Of a DNA stretch of 64,000 nt, positions 19,533 through 28,472 are shown piece by piece. Made by a program: the position numbers and the translations under genes. Source of the DNA: Terriglobales bacterium (GTDB taxonomy: Bacteria > Acidobacteriota > Terriglobia > Terriglobales > Acidobacteriaceae); assembly GCA_025462725.1 (NCBI GenBank), contig JAOAPE010000008.1:62001-126000 (forward strand), written 5' to 3'. The notes beneath the pieces are model-generated. The model saw nothing but the letters and a program-made list of their open reading frames with translations, ran no database searches and was not told where the DNA came from. The first letter of the stretch is position 1; each line of letters begins with the position of its first letter.

Positions 19533-20201
19533 ATGGTTAAAGACGGAATCTATTACGGCCTGGGAATGTTTGTTGCAGCCGTCGTGCTGGGGTACTTCAC
19601 TGTGCCTTTGCTGGCGATCGTACCGCTACTGCTGGGAGCATTCTTCCTATGGTTCTTTCGCGATCCCGAGCGGGCAATCCCGTCAGAGCCAGGGTTGGTG
19701 ATATCGCCCGCGGATGGCAAGGTGACGTCGGTTTTGCAAACGCAGGTAGATGGACAGCCGCGTACAAAAATCAGCATTTTTCTGAATGTATTCAATGTGC
19801 ATGTGAACCGCTCTCCTATCGCAGGAAAAATCACGCAGGTGCAATATCAGAAGGGCAAGTTCGGAAACGCGATGGGCGCGGGATCCTCCGACGACAACGA
19901 GCAGAACATTGTTACTGTTCAGGGCGAAGGTCAAACAGTAACCTTCAAGCAGATCGCGGGATTGCTGGCGCGCAGAATCGTGTTCACGAAGAGTGTTGGG
20001 GACGCGGTGGGACGCGGGGAGCGCATTGGACTTATCAAGTTTGGATCGCGCGTCGATGTTGTCTTGCATCCGGATGTGCGGGTGCTGGTGAAGGTAGGAG
20101 ACCATGTTGCCGGCGGTTCGTCAGTTCTCGCTCAGCAAGGGACAGCGGGGAATCGTGAGAACGTCGCATCTGACCGAGTGACTACAGGAGCAGGTGTGTA
20201 A
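19533..20201 (+). CDS. psd: Phosphatidylserine decarboxylase proenzyme
   Basis: 222 residues from the ATG at 19533; a TTG eight codons upstream lies on the TATAAT box and is unlikely to be the start. It makes phosphatidylethanolamine from phosphatidylserine at the inner membrane. Two hydrophobic segments (about 8-42) are followed by [17 protein letters not shown], the [11 protein letters not shown] motif, and IKFGSRVDV, where Gly171-Ser172 is the autocleavage site that yields the pyruvoyl group. The short length is typical of the archaeal-type/Psd-A subgroup. The stop codon overlaps the pssA start (TAATG), so the two consecutive steps are translationally coupled. Confidence 0.95.
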   Translation: MVKDGIYYGLGMFVAAVVLGYFTVPLLAIVPLLLGAFFLWFFRDPERAIPSEPGLVISPADGKVTSVLQTQVDGQPRTKISIFLNVFNVHVNRSPIAGKITQVQYQKGKFGNAMGAGSSDDNEQNIVTVQGEGQTVTFKQIAGLLARRIVFTKSVGDAVGRGERIGLIKFGSRVDVVLHPDVRVLVKVGDHVAGGSSVLAQQGTAGNRENVASDRVTTGAGV

Positions 20202-21085
20202 TGCCACAGCAACTGCCGAGACTCCAGGATATCCGCCGAAGCAAGCGAGTGCGCAAAGGCATGTTCATTCTGCCATCTCTGTTTACTGCGGGAAACATTG
20301 GCGCCGGATACTTTGCGCTGGCGCAAACTTTTCAAGGCGCTACAACGGGCGAGGCTTGGCATTTCGATTTCGCAGCGAAGGCGATCGGTTTCGCGATTCT
20401 TTTCGACGGGCTTGATGGGCGAATCGCGCGCATGACCAACACCACCAGCGAGTTCGGCAAGCAGCTTGACTCGCTGGCTGACGTGATCACATTCGGCGTG
20501 GCTCCGGCGATGCTGGCATACGTTTGGGGAGTTCGCAGTACTGACGCTCCGTTTGGCAACACCGAATGGCAGACGAAGCTGATCCAGCTTGGCGCCATCA
20601 TGACGTTCCTGTTTCTTACTGCCGGTGCGAGCCGACTGGCACGTTTCAACATCCAAGCAAATCCGCAGCCATCGAATCCCGGGCGCCCGGGAAGGAAGTA
20701 TTTCGTCGGCATGGCGATTCCGGCGGGAGCGGGCGTGATCGCGGCGGTAGTGCACTTGGCTGGAGGCGAGCCGATCAAGGATTGGTGGCTTTCTCTAGTC
20801 TGGATGTTGCTGGTGCTGGCGACTGGATTCTTGATGGTCACGACATGGCGCTTCTACAGCATGAAAGACCTTGACCTTAAGAAACAACGTCCGTTCACCG
20901 CATTCATGTTGATCACCGGGCTGATCGCGGCGATCTGGTTCTTCTCGAAACCGGTACTGTTTCTTATCGCAATGACGTATACGCTTTACGGAGTTTTGTC
21001 GCGGTTGGCATACATCTTACGGAGGCCTTCGCCACTGTCGTCCGCTGAACAACAGCAATTGCAAGAACAGCCGCACCAAACCTAG
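20201..21085 (+). CDS. pssA: CDP-diacylglycerol--serine O-phosphatidyltransferase
   Basis: 294-residue membrane enzyme that makes phosphatidylserine from CDP-diacylglycerol and serine, the substrate for the adjacent Psd. The CDP-alcohol phosphatidyltransferase signature is complete: D72-G73-x2-A76-R77-x8-G86-x3-D90-x3-D94. Around it are several hydrophobic helices, and the C-terminus is Gln-rich and hydrophilic (SSAEQQQLQEQ). It starts on the last base of the psd stop. Confidence 0.95.
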   Translation: MPQQLPRLQDIRRSKRVRKGMFILPSLFTAGNIGAGYFALAQTFQGATTGEAWHFDFAAKAIGFAILFDGLDGRIARMTNTTSEFGKQLDSLADVITFGVAPAMLAYVWGVRSTDAPFGNTEWQTKLIQLGAIMTFLFLTAGASRLARFNIQANPQPSNPGRPGRKYFVGMAIPAGAGVIAAVVHLAGGEPIKDWWLSLVWMLLVLATGFLMVTTWRFYSMKDLDLKKQRPFTAFMLITGLIAAIWFFSKPVLFLIAMTYTLYGVLSRLAYILRRPSPLSSAEQQQLQEQPHQT

Positions 21086-21104
21086 CAAGGACTCGAACGA
21101 TCTC

Positions 21105-22193
21105 ATGACAGGTACGAAAAAAACAAGCCCGGCGCGTCCGCTGACGCCCGGATGGAGCGGCCTCTACAAGGTTGCCATCGTGGGCGCTGGGTCACTCAAG
21201 GGCAAAGAAGTGAAAGAAGTCCTTGAGGAGCGCAATTTTCCCGCAAGTGACGTGGTGCTGCTCGATGACGACGATTCGCTGGGACAGCTAGAGGCTGTGG
21301 GCGATGAAGCGACGTTCATCCAGAACATAACGCGGACCAGCTTTGAGGGCGTTGATGTGGCATTCTTCGCCGGAGATGCGGCATTCACGCGCAAGCATTG
21401 GCCGGCCGCGAAGGCTGCGGGATGCGCAATCATCGATCTGTCATACGCGTTGGAGTCAGAAGCGAATATCGGCATTCGTTCGCCGTGGCTGGAGAAGGAA
21501 CTTGAGTCGCAAATAGAGCGGGCTTCAAAAGTTGATCTGGAGACGACCGCCGTGGTTGCGGCGCATCCGGCGGCGACCATGCTGGGAACGCTTTTGCTGC
21601 GAGCGCAGCGCACGGGCGTGGTTAAAAGTTCCGCTGTGACACTGTTCGAGCCTGTCTCCGAGCAGGGCAAACGGGGCATGGATGAGTTGCATCAACAGAC
21701 GCTCAATCTACTATCGTTCCAGAGCATGCCTAAGGAAGTCTTTGACGTGCAAGTGGCGTTCAACATGCTGCCGAGATTTGGAGACGAATCGAAATCATCG
21801 CTGCAAGCCTCTGCCGAGCAGATCGCGCGCCATCTGAAACTCATCACGCGTTCGCGCGCTGACCTGCCCGCGTTGCAAGTCATCCATGCGCCGACATTCC
21901 ACGGGCACACGGCGTCAATTTACTTGGAGTTGTCGCGCAAAATCGCGCCCGGTGATTTCTCGTTGGCGCTGAAGGGCGAGCACGTGAATATCGTTGGCCC
22001 GGAGAGCGATGCTCCAAGCAACGTGAATGCCGCCGGGCAGGACGAGATCATGATCTCCATCAACTCCGATCCCGTGCGGGAGAATGGAATCTGGCTCTGG
22101 GCTGCATCGGACAATCTGAAGATCGCGGCTATTACAGCGATGGACTGTGCGGCGATCCTGGCAGCGACAAGACCTTCGGGCAAGATCCAGTAA
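21105..22193 (+). CDS. Aspartate-semialdehyde dehydrogenase homologue lacking the catalytic Cys (Usg-1-like)
   Basis: 362 residues with the overall Asd fold: a Rossmann start (KVAIVGAGSLKGKEVKEVLEERNFP), a middle resembling Usg-1 (DVAFFAGDAAFTRKHW, GCAIIDLSYALE), a dimerisation-type region (FEPVSEQGKRGMDELHQQTLNLL, VQVAFNMLPRFGD), and the late FHGHTASIYLEL. At the place where Asd has its active-site Cys (NPGC/NPNC), this protein reads AAHPAATMLG. It therefore should not be a functional dehydrogenase by the known mechanism. Usg-1 proteins share this loss and have no settled function. It is 19 bp downstream of pssA and upstream of lptE-holA. Calling it asd would be misleading. Confidence 0.75.
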   Translation: MTGTKKTSPARPLTPGWSGLYKVAIVGAGSLKGKEVKEVLEERNFPASDVVLLDDDDSLGQLEAVGDEATFIQNITRTSFEGVDVAFFAGDAAFTRKHWPAAKAAGCAIIDLSYALESEANIGIRSPWLEKELESQIERASKVDLETTAVVAAHPAATMLGTLLLRAQRTGVVKSSAVTLFEPVSEQGKRGMDELHQQTLNLLSFQSMPKEVFDVQVAFNMLPRFGDESKSSLQASAEQIARHLKLITRSRADLPALQVIHAPTFHGHTASIYLELSRKIAPGDFSLALKGEHVNIVGPESDAPSNVNAAGQDEIMISINSDPVRENGIWLWAASDNLKIAAITAMDCAAILAATRPSGKIQ

Positions 22194-22276
22194 GTGTTTC
22201 ATCGTCGTTTATCAAGAAAGCACTACCGCAACATTACTCGCCGGAAATGCAGATGTTTGTGTCAGACTCAAACCTC

Positions 22277-22807
22277 ATGAATCGCAGACTCTCGCTTGCG
22301 TTGGCGGCCATAGCAATAATTGTGCTTGCGTCGAGTGGCTGCGGTTATTCCACCGCTGGCAAAGCAACTCGTCTTCCTGCAAACATCCAAACCATCGCCA
22401 TCCCAGCCTTCATCAATCAGACGCAGACGTACGCGATTGAACAGAAGATGACCTCCGCGGTAATACGCGAGTTCATCAGCCGCACAAAGTACCACGTGAT
22501 CAATGAGGCCAGTCCCGAAGCGGATGTCACGCTGAAGAGCACCATAGTTTCTACGCTGATTGCGCCGCTGACCTATGACTCGCAGACCGGACGCGCATCG
22601 AGCGGATTAGTCACAGTCAATCTCAAAGTGCAATTGGTGGACAAGCAGGGGAAAGTCCTGTTCGAGAACACGAATTATGTTTTCCGCGAGCAGTATCAGG
22701 TCTCGCGAGAGATTTCGTCATTCTTTGAAGAAGAGTCGCCCGCGATCGATCGATTGTCCCGCGACTTAGCACGCACGCTCGTTGCCGATGTACTGGAGAA
22801 CTTCTAA
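22277..22807 (+). CDS. lptE: LPS-assembly lipoprotein LptE
   Basis: About 176 residues from the ATG at 22277 (MNRRLSLALAA); an in-frame ATG ten codons upstream would bury the signal peptide. The lipobox is LASSGCGY, so the protein is a lipoprotein. The body has the LptE features IQTIAIPAFINQTQTYAIEQKMTSAVIREFI, AP.TYDSQTGRASSGLVTVNLKVQLVD and VFREQY. LptE plugs LptD in the outer membrane for LPS export. The lptE-holA order is the common one. The gap to holA is 2 bp. Confidence 0.9.
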   Translation: MNRRLSLALAAIAIIVLASSGCGYSTAGKATRLPANIQTIAIPAFINQTQTYAIEQKMTSAVIREFISRTKYHVINEASPEADVTLKSTIVSTLIAPLTYDSQTGRASSGLVTVNLKVQLVDKQGKVLFENTNYVFREQYQVSREISSFFEEESPAIDRLSRDLARTLVADVLENF

Positions 22808-22809
22808 TC

Positions 22810-23943
22810 ATGGCGGGTGGGCGCAGCTTTGCGGCGACTGAGCGATTCATCTCGGAAGTTGCGGCAGGGAAGTTCCGTCCGGCGTACGTTCTCATCGGAG
22901 ACGAAGTCTTTTTTCGCGACCGCTGCCGGGCAGCTGTGATCCAACATCTGGTTGCGCCTGACCTGCGCGAGTTTAGCCTCTACGATCTCGACCTTAGCGA
23001 CATCAGCATCACGGAAATCCTAGACCGCGCGCAGACGCCATCATTGATGGCTCCATTCCAGGTGTTTTTTACTCGTAGTGTAAAGAACCTTTACAGTCGA
23101 GGATCCCACAAAGAGGAATTTGCGGCCATTGAGGAGTACTGCAAGAACCCAAATCCGAATGCGTTGTTGATATTCGTCGCAGACCATCTCAGCATTCCGG
23201 CGGATGTCCGCAAGATGGAAATGCAAGACAAAGACCGTTATGAGCGCATTCGAGAGACGCTTGGTGAGTTCTGCGGCATCATTGAACTCGGGCGCGTGGA
23301 TGAAGGCGACGGAATCCGTTGGGTCATCGAGACCGGACAAGCGCAGTCTGTGAAAGTTGATCAGGATGCAGCGCGCGAATTGGTTGATTCGCTGGGCTCA
23401 GACATGATGCTCATCGGAAACGAGCTGGAGAAGCTGATCCTGTTTGTCGGGGAAAAGAAAAAAATCACACTGGGCGATGTAGAGACGATGGTGCTCTCCG
23501 CCAAGCAGCGTTCGCTTTATGAGCTGACAGATGCGATTTCCGCGAAAGATCGCGGCCGCGCTCTCGCGGTGCTGGACGCGATGCTCTCCAGCGGAGACGG
23601 CGAGGATGCGGCCATTGGCCACCTTTATATGTTGGCCAAGACCTTCCGGCAGATGCTGGTGATATTGGAGAAGAATGTCCGCGATTCTCGCGCGATATGG
23701 CAGGCGCTCTGGCAGGGTTTCCGCGTGCCGCCTTTTGCGGCGGAAGATATCATCCGGCAGGCGCGGCGGTACAAGTCGCGCAGGGAACTTACAGCCGCAT
23801 TGCGGTCGATCGCGAGGGCTGACCTAGCGCTGAGGTCGAATCCGCCGAGCAAGCGAATGGTGTTGGAGAACCTGGTGTTGCAGCTGTCGAGTGAGGCCCC
23901 ACAACTTGCTCCGGCGTGGCAGCAAGAAGAGTTGCCGGTCTAA
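22810..23943 (+). CDS. holA: DNA polymerase III subunit delta
   Basis: 377-residue clamp-loader delta subunit. N-terminal PAYVLIGDEVFFRDRC, a central DMMLIGNELEKLILFVGEKKKITLGDVETMV, and a C-terminal helical collar (LYMLAKTFRQMLVILE, AARRYKSRRELTAALRSIARADLALRS-like) match HolA in order and length. The N-terminal AAA-like domain lacks a P-loop, as expected for delta. It follows lptE at 2 bp and precedes the zinc-ribbon gene by 9 bp. Confidence 0.93.
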   Translation: MAGGRSFAATERFISEVAAGKFRPAYVLIGDEVFFRDRCRAAVIQHLVAPDLREFSLYDLDLSDISITEILDRAQTPSLMAPFQVFFTRSVKNLYSRGSHKEEFAAIEEYCKNPNPNALLIFVADHLSIPADVRKMEMQDKDRYERIRETLGEFCGIIELGRVDEGDGIRWVIETGQAQSVKVDQDAARELVDSLGSDMMLIGNELEKLILFVGEKKKITLGDVETMVLSAKQRSLYELTDAISAKDRGRALAVLDAMLSSGDGEDAAIGHLYMLAKTFRQMLVILEKNVRDSRAIWQALWQGFRVPPFAAEDIIRQARRYKSRRELTAALRSIARADLALRSNPPSKRMVLENLVLQLSSEAPQLAPAWQQEELPV

Positions 23944-23952
23944 TCACACAAG

Positions 23953-24639
23953 ATGAAGTGTCCAAACTGCGCCGACGAGATGTCCTCGATGAACTTGCAG
24001 GGACAGCTTGAGCGGCCTGTTACCTGTGACGTCTGCGTTCCGTGCCAGGGATTCTGGTTTGAGATGTTCAAGAGCTTACAGTTGGCGCCGGCGTCGACGC
24101 TGAAGCTCATGAAGTTTATCGGCGAGAATACTTCGTCATCGAGGATTCCAGCGGCGGACGTATTGCGCTGTCCCGTTTGTCAGGAAACGCTGTTGCTTAC
24201 CCACGATTGGCAGCGCAACACTCCTTTCACGTATTGGCGATGCGACAAGGAGCACGGTCACTTCATCGGGTTCTTTGATTTTCTGCGTGAGAAAGATTAC
24301 ATCCGGCCACTCACTCCGCAGCAGATCGCGAAGCTGCGCGAGAACATACAAATTCTGAATTGCCATAATTGCGGCGCTCCGATTGACCTTGCGAAGGGAG
24401 CAATGTGCGAACACTGTCATTCGCCATTATCGATGCTGGATATGCAGCAACCACAGCAGATGTTGGCGCAATTAAATCTAGCGGCGGCCGCGAAACCGCA
24501 CTTCACGCCGGATCTGTCTTCTATCGAGCATTATCATGCGGAGCCGCACGAGGATTGGTGGGGTGATGTGGTGTCAATCGGACTGATAGCGGTGGCGCTG
24601 AAGATGGTCGGGCGGTGGATGTCGAGGATCGGGCACTAG
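23953..24639 (+). CDS. Zinc-ribbon protein (zf-TFIIB-like)
   Basis: 228 residues with three metal-binding clusters: MKCPNCADEM...CDVCVPCQGFW (TFIIB-type zinc ribbon near the N-terminus), LRCPVCQETLLL...WRCDKEHGH (about 72-100), and LNCHNCGAPIDLAKGAMCEHCHSPL (about 135-160). A hydrophobic stretch (VVSIGLIAVALKMVG) lies near the C-terminus, perhaps a membrane anchor. No enzymatic motif is visible and the function is unknown. It is last in the lptE-holA run and ends at a bidirectional terminator shared with rpsT. Confidence 0.75.
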   Translation: MKCPNCADEMSSMNLQGQLERPVTCDVCVPCQGFWFEMFKSLQLAPASTLKLMKFIGENTSSSRIPAADVLRCPVCQETLLLTHDWQRNTPFTYWRCDKEHGHFIGFFDFLREKDYIRPLTPQQIAKLRENIQILNCHNCGAPIDLAKGAMCEHCHSPLSMLDMQQPQQMLAQLNLAAAAKPHFTPDLSSIEHYHAEPHEDWWGDVVSIGLIAVALKMVGRWMSRIGH

Positions 24640-24648
24640 CGCAAACAG

Positions 24649-24676
24649 AAAAGGCAGACCCGAAGGCCTGCCTTTT
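24649..24676. terminator. Bidirectional terminator between zinc-ribbon gene and rpsT
   Basis: Stem aaaaggcag (24649-24657) with ctgcctttt (24668-24676). The A run on one side and T run on the other serve both convergent genes. Confidence 0.85.
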
Positions 24677-24692
24677 GTAAACCAGAAAATCG

Positions 24693-24959
24693 TTATTTCC
24701 CGAGCTTGTTGACGCGGGTCTTCAAACGGCTCTTATAGCGCGATGCCGTGTTCTTATGCAGAACGCCCTTCTTTGCGGCCTTGTCGATGGCGGAAGCAGT
24801 GGCTCCGAATGCCGTCTCAGCGGCTTTCTTATCGCCGGCGGTGAGGGCTTCACGCAGTCCCCGCAAAGCTGTGCGCAGTCGTGAGGTGCTGGCGCGGTTG
24901 CGGTCGGTGCGGACTACGGTTTGACGGGCGCGTTTCAGCGCGGAAACATGGTTTGCCAT
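24693..24959 (-). CDS. rpsT: 30S ribosomal protein S20
   Basis: 88-residue basic helical protein starting [33 protein letters not shown], with the S20 signature for 16S rRNA binding and the conserved [13 protein letters not shown] near the end. It is transcribed alone. The GAGGA ribosome site lies about 15 nt upstream, and a good sigma-70-type promoter further upstream. Confidence 0.97.
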   Translation of the reverse strand: MANHVSALKRARQTVVRTDRNRASTSRLRTALRGLREALTAGDKKAAETAFGATASAIDKAAKKGVLHKNTASRYKSRLKTRVNKLGK

Positions 24960-25010
24960 AACTTGCTTGTGTGTCCTCTATAGGGATTCAGAACTGGTCG
25001 TGAATAGACT

Positions 25011-25040
25011 ATTCTACGGGAATTTGGCCCTGACGGTCAA
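25011..25040 (-). promoter_or_regulatory. Sigma-70-type promoter of rpsT
   Basis: On the minus strand, TTGACC (25035-25040) and TAGAAT (25011-25016) are separated by 18 bp. They lie about 50 bp upstream of the rpsT start. Confidence 0.65.
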
Positions 25041-25454
25041 ACCTGAGAGGAAGCTTTGTAGATGGGCGGTCCCGTCAAAGGCAAGTAGTTAGGGCCCTAA
25101 TTTTGGTGTCCTGCGCAATAGCAGCAGCATCTAATAAATCGGGTGAACGAAAGTCCGGAGGGTGTCACGCGAGTATCTGAAAATCAGGGGACAAGATCAG
25201 GCGAAGTATTCATTGACTTGGTCAGCGGAACCAGCATACTCTTACCGCTAATGGACGTGCTTTCGCCCTCGGGCGAGCATCGCAACCCGGCAGTTCATCC
25301 TAAACAACAAACCCATTCTTGTCGTATGAAGAGCACGCGTGGCTGGCTTGCGCGATTTTCGGCGCGCCGACAGGCAGCTTTTCGCATGACCAGAGCCCTT
25401 TGCAACTTATCAAGATCAACCGAAGTAGGTCCGGAGGCCAAACCCAAAAAATAG
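25041..25454. other. Intergenic region upstream of phoH, no gene accepted
   Basis: About 410 bp between the rpsT promoter and phoH. A 103-codon GTG-initiated frame (25143-25454) runs to a TAG directly abutting the phoH ATG. It has no recognisable domain, no ribosome site and an unconvincing composition. The phoH start itself has no clear Shine-Dalgarno sequence. Confidence 0.5.
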
Positions 25455-26489
25455 ATGAAGAAAAAAATTGAGATCACGCCTAACATTGAAAACCTTTTTG
25501 GAACGCGCGATGAGAACCTGCACATCCTGGAAGACGGATTGAATGTTTCTATCAACCTCAATTCTGACTCGGTGGGCATAGAAGGTTCGGCGGACAACGT
25601 GACCCGCACGGAGCAGGTTTTTCTGGACTTTGAACACCTGCGAAAGGCAGGATTCACGTTCCATAACGGCGATCTCGGAAGTATGTTGCGCGTCATGGTG
25701 GCGGACAGAACGGCCACTCTCCGCGGCTTGGCGGAATCAGGGAAGCAGCGGTCGCAAGGCGTAAAGCGCCTTGTCCAGCCTAAGAGCGTAAACCAGAAAA
25801 AATACCTTGAGATGATCGGCAGCAACGACATGGTCTTTGGCATAGGCCCGGCCGGAACCGGAAAGACCTATCTCGCAGTTGCCATGGCAGTCAGCGCATT
25901 GCTGGCGAAGCAAGTGAGCCGGATCATCCTCGCACGACCGGCGGTGGAAGCCGGCGAGAAGTTGGGATTCCTTCCTGGCACATTGCAAGAGAAGGTGGAT
26001 CCGTATCTGCGTCCTTTATATGACGCGCTTTACGATCTCATGGAACAGGACAAAGTTGACCGGTTCTTGGAAAAGAATGTTATTGAGATTGCGCCAATCG
26101 CCTTCATGCGCGGTCGGACGCTGAATGATGCGTTCATCATCCTTGATGAAGCGCAGAATACGACTGCGGAACAGATGAAGATGTTTGTTACACGTCTGGG
26201 AAACAATGCCAAAGCGGTCATCACCGGCGACGTCACGCAGATCGATCTTCCACACAAACGAAGCGGACTGCTTGAGGCTATGGAAATCCTCAAAGGGGTG
26301 GAGGGAATCGGCTTCACGATGTTCGATGAGGTTGACGTGGTGAGGCACCACCTCGTGCAGCGGATCATCCGCGCTTATGACGATCACAAGGAGCGCACCA
26401 GCAACCAACTGCACCTAAGCTTGGACGAGAACGCTGTTCCGGTGAAGGCGAAAGCTGGCAGAGAACATGTGCCGCAGATAGAACAGTAG
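25455..26489 (+). CDS. phoH: PhoH-like ATPase
   Basis: 344-residue P-loop ATPase of the PhoH/YbeZ family, linked to RNA metabolism and ribosome maturation with YbeY. Walker A GPAGTGKTYLAV begins near residue 134, followed by RPAVEAGEKLGFLPGTLQEKVDPYLRPLYD, Walker B FIILDEAQNTT and the sensor region VITGDVTQIDLP. An N-terminal KH-like portion (about 1-100) is present, as in YbeZ. The start follows a stop codon immediately and lacks an obvious ribosome site. The neighbours ybeY, corC-like and era give the conserved order, although a terminator separates phoH from ybeY. Confidence 0.95.
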   Translation: MKKKIEITPNIENLFGTRDENLHILEDGLNVSINLNSDSVGIEGSADNVTRTEQVFLDFEHLRKAGFTFHNGDLGSMLRVMVADRTATLRGLAESGKQRSQGVKRLVQPKSVNQKKYLEMIGSNDMVFGIGPAGTGKTYLAVAMAVSALLAKQVSRIILARPAVEAGEKLGFLPGTLQEKVDPYLRPLYDALYDLMEQDKVDRFLEKNVIEIAPIAFMRGRTLNDAFIILDEAQNTTAEQMKMFVTRLGNNAKAVITGDVTQIDLPHKRSGLLEAMEILKGVEGIGFTMFDEVDVVRHHLVQRIIRAYDDHKERTSNQLHLSLDENAVPVKAKAGREHVPQIEQ

Positions 26490-26513
26490 GATGTAAGATG
26501 GATTGATGAAGAT

Positions 26514-26545
26514 GGGAGGGCAAATCGGCCCTCCCGTTTGTTTTT
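26514..26545 (+). terminator. Intrinsic terminator between phoH and ybeY
   Basis: Stem gggagggc / gccctccc with loop aaatcg, followed by gtttgttttt. It lies only 16 bp before the ybeY ATG (26561), so ybeY probably depends on read-through or on its own promoter. Confidence 0.85.
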
Positions 26546-26560
26546 GTGCTGCAAACCAGA

Positions 26561-27106
26561 ATGCCAGTTGCGATTCAAATCGACCATCGAAACAGCAAGC
26601 TGAAACCCCAGGAGCTTCTTGCGTTCGCTAAGCGCGCCCATGCAGCTGCGAAACTGAAGAACACGGTCACGATATTGATTTCGTCCAACGTGAAACTGCG
26701 GGCGCTGAACCGCAGTTTTCGAGGCAAGGACAAAGCAACGGACGTGCTCTCATTTCCGTCAGCAAACGATTCACACGCGGGGGATATCGCCATCTCCGCA
26801 GAAATGGCTGCGGACAATGCGACGCAGTATGGTCATTCGACGGCTGAAGAGGTGAAAATCCTAATCCTGCATGGGATGCTGCATCTGGCCGGGCATGACC
26901 ACGAGAACGACAGCGGCGAAATGGCGCGTCTGGAGAACAAGTTGCGGAAAGCGCTGGGACTGCAAGCGTCGTTGATAGACAGAACTGAGAAGCTTTCAGA
27001 AAAGCCGAAAGCGAATAGAATAGGAAAGAAGACGGTTAGAACCGCTGCTCGTCGGGTTTCGCGTGCAAGCGTGGCGAAAGGGCGAGGGCGGCAAACCACG
27101 AAATGA
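26561..27106 (+). CDS. ybeY: Endoribonuclease YbeY (16S rRNA maturation)
   Basis: About 181 residues from the ATG at 26561 (MPVAIQIDHR); a GTG five codons upstream sits at the edge of the terminator's T tract. The zinc-binding catalytic motif HGMLHLAGHDHE is intact, preceded by SFPSANDSHAGDIAIS. The final 45 residues are a Lys/Arg-rich tail (KKTVRTAARRVSRASVAKG) beyond the usual 150-residue enzyme, which may contact RNA (inference). It overlaps the next gene by 4 nt (ATGA). Confidence 0.93.
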   Translation: MPVAIQIDHRNSKLKPQELLAFAKRAHAAAKLKNTVTILISSNVKLRALNRSFRGKDKATDVLSFPSANDSHAGDIAISAEMAADNATQYGHSTAEEVKILILHGMLHLAGHDHENDSGEMARLENKLRKALGLQASLIDRTEKLSEKPKANRIGKKTVRTAARRVSRASVAKGRGRQTTK

Positions 27107-28383
27107 CAATCGCAATTCTCATATTGTTGTTTGTCCTGATCATGCTGCTCACTCTGGCCTCCTACGTGGAGCGCATTTACACTGAGATGGGCAAATTCCT
27201 CTCGCGCGAATTCCAAGAAAATATTGAAGCGTATGAGTTGCGCGTTGAACCGCTGCTGGGGCGCGTACGCAACCGCGCGCCGCTTTCCATGTCGGTGCTG
27301 GCGCAGTTGTCCACCGCGGGGATAGCAATGTGCATCATCTACATCGTTATGGCGGATGGGCACTGGGCACTGGCGGAAATTGCGCAGGCATTGCTGGCTG
27401 TCGCGCTCATCATCCTGGTGTTCAACCGCTTGCTTCCATTCGTTTTTTTTACGCGAACCAAGGGCGAGTGGCTGGTGAAGTTTGCTCCACTGCTTCACGC
27501 CATCATTTACTTAATGCTGCCGATTACGATCGTTCTCGGGTTCTGTTTGCAGATTGCAGCGCTAGCCGAACAGAATGAACCGGTGCAGGCGGAGAGCCAG
27601 TCTGAAGCGGTGGACGCGCTCATCGAAGCAGGACAAGAAGAAGGAATCCTCGAAGAAGGCGATCGCCAACTGATCCAGTCAGTGGTCGAATTCCGCGACA
27701 AGACGGTGCGCGAAGTCATGACTGCGCGTCCTGAGATCTTTGGCGTTCCCGCGACGACGACGATTGAAGAGTTTACGGAAATGTTACGGGACAAGCCGTA
27801 CTCGCGCGTCCCAGTTTTTGAAGGTTCTATCGACCACATCAAAGGCCTGGTGTTCGCGCATGATGTGTTGCAGATATCAGATGTGGAGGCGCACACGCGC
27901 ACTGTCCGCGAGCTGATGAAGCCGATCTACTTTGTGCCGGAGAGCAAGCCGGTGCAGGCGCTCATGCGCGAAATGCAGGCGCAAAAAGCGCATATGGCGA
28001 TGGTGATCGACGAATATGGAAGCGTCGCCGGGGTGGTCACAATTGAGGACTTACTGGAAGAACTCGTAGGCGAGATCACGGATGAGCACGAGCCGCATTC
28101 TGACGTCATCAAAGAGCGTGATGGTTCGTATCTTGTCCCCGGCAACATGGACATCGATCGCCTGGATGAGTTATTCGGAGTGCGGCCGGAGAATGTCCAA
28201 GCCACGACAGTTGCGGGATTAGTCAGCGAACTCGTCGGACGTATCCCGGACACTGGAGAGGTTATTCAGCAGAACGGACTTCGTTACGAGATCCTCAAAT
28301 CCACTGACCGTCTGGTCGAGCGTCTGCGCATCAGCCTGAATGAGGCTGCGGACACGGTACAATCGAAGGGCCGTAGTTCGTAG
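27103..28383 (+). CDS. HlyC/CorC-type transporter (CNNM-CBS domains)
   Basis: 426-residue membrane protein. It has a DUF21/CNNM-like transmembrane part (about 1-150, with segments at AILILLFVLIMLLTLASY, AQLSTAGIAMCIIYIVM, IAQALLAVALIILVFNRLL and LLHAIIYLMLPITIVLGFCLQ). Next come a linker, VREVMTARPEIFGVP starting a CBS pair (about 205-325), and a C-terminal CorC-HlyC domain (SYLVPGNMDIDRLDELFGV). The family is implicated in Mg2+/Co2+ efflux or homeostasis. It starts inside the ybeY stop (4-nt overlap) and is followed by era, the conserved arrangement. Confidence 0.9.
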   Translation: MTIAILILLFVLIMLLTLASYVERIYTEMGKFLSREFQENIEAYELRVEPLLGRVRNRAPLSMSVLAQLSTAGIAMCIIYIVMADGHWALAEIAQALLAVALIILVFNRLLPFVFFTRTKGEWLVKFAPLLHAIIYLMLPITIVLGFCLQIAALAEQNEPVQAESQSEAVDALIEAGQEEGILEEGDRQLIQSVVEFRDKTVREVMTARPEIFGVPATTTIEEFTEMLRDKPYSRVPVFEGSIDHIKGLVFAHDVLQISDVEAHTRTVRELMKPIYFVPESKPVQALMREMQAQKAHMAMVIDEYGSVAGVVTIEDLLEELVGEITDEHEPHSDVIKERDGSYLVPGNMDIDRLDELFGVRPENVQATTVAGLVSELVGRIPDTGEVIQQNGLRYEILKSTDRLVERLRISLNEAADTVQSKGRSS

Positions 28384-28472
28384 TTAGTCGTTCGTGGTTA
28401 GTGACGACGAACTACAAATTACAACAGTACGAATTTCGATCTACAAACCACAAACTACGACCTACCGCTCTT
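28384..28472. repeat. tagtt/aacta-rich intergenic repeat before era
   Basis: Imperfect repeats of gtagtt(c/a)gt followed by the inverted form aactac/aaactacg (gtagttcgtagttagtcg ... acaaactacgac). They fill the gap between the CorC-like gene and the era ATG. The composition is unlike coding DNA, which supports the downstream ATG at 28473 as the era start. Confidence 0.6.

Noticed and set aside
25143-25454. 103-codon GTG-initiated frame ending directly before phoH
   Set aside because: No ribosome site, no recognisable domain, and composition unlike the neighbours. Kept only as a remote leader-peptide possibility.
28401-28472. N-terminal extension of Era from an upstream ATG
   Set aside because: The extra 24 residues would be encoded by the tagtt/aacta intergenic repeat. 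Era proteins start just before GRPNAGKST.
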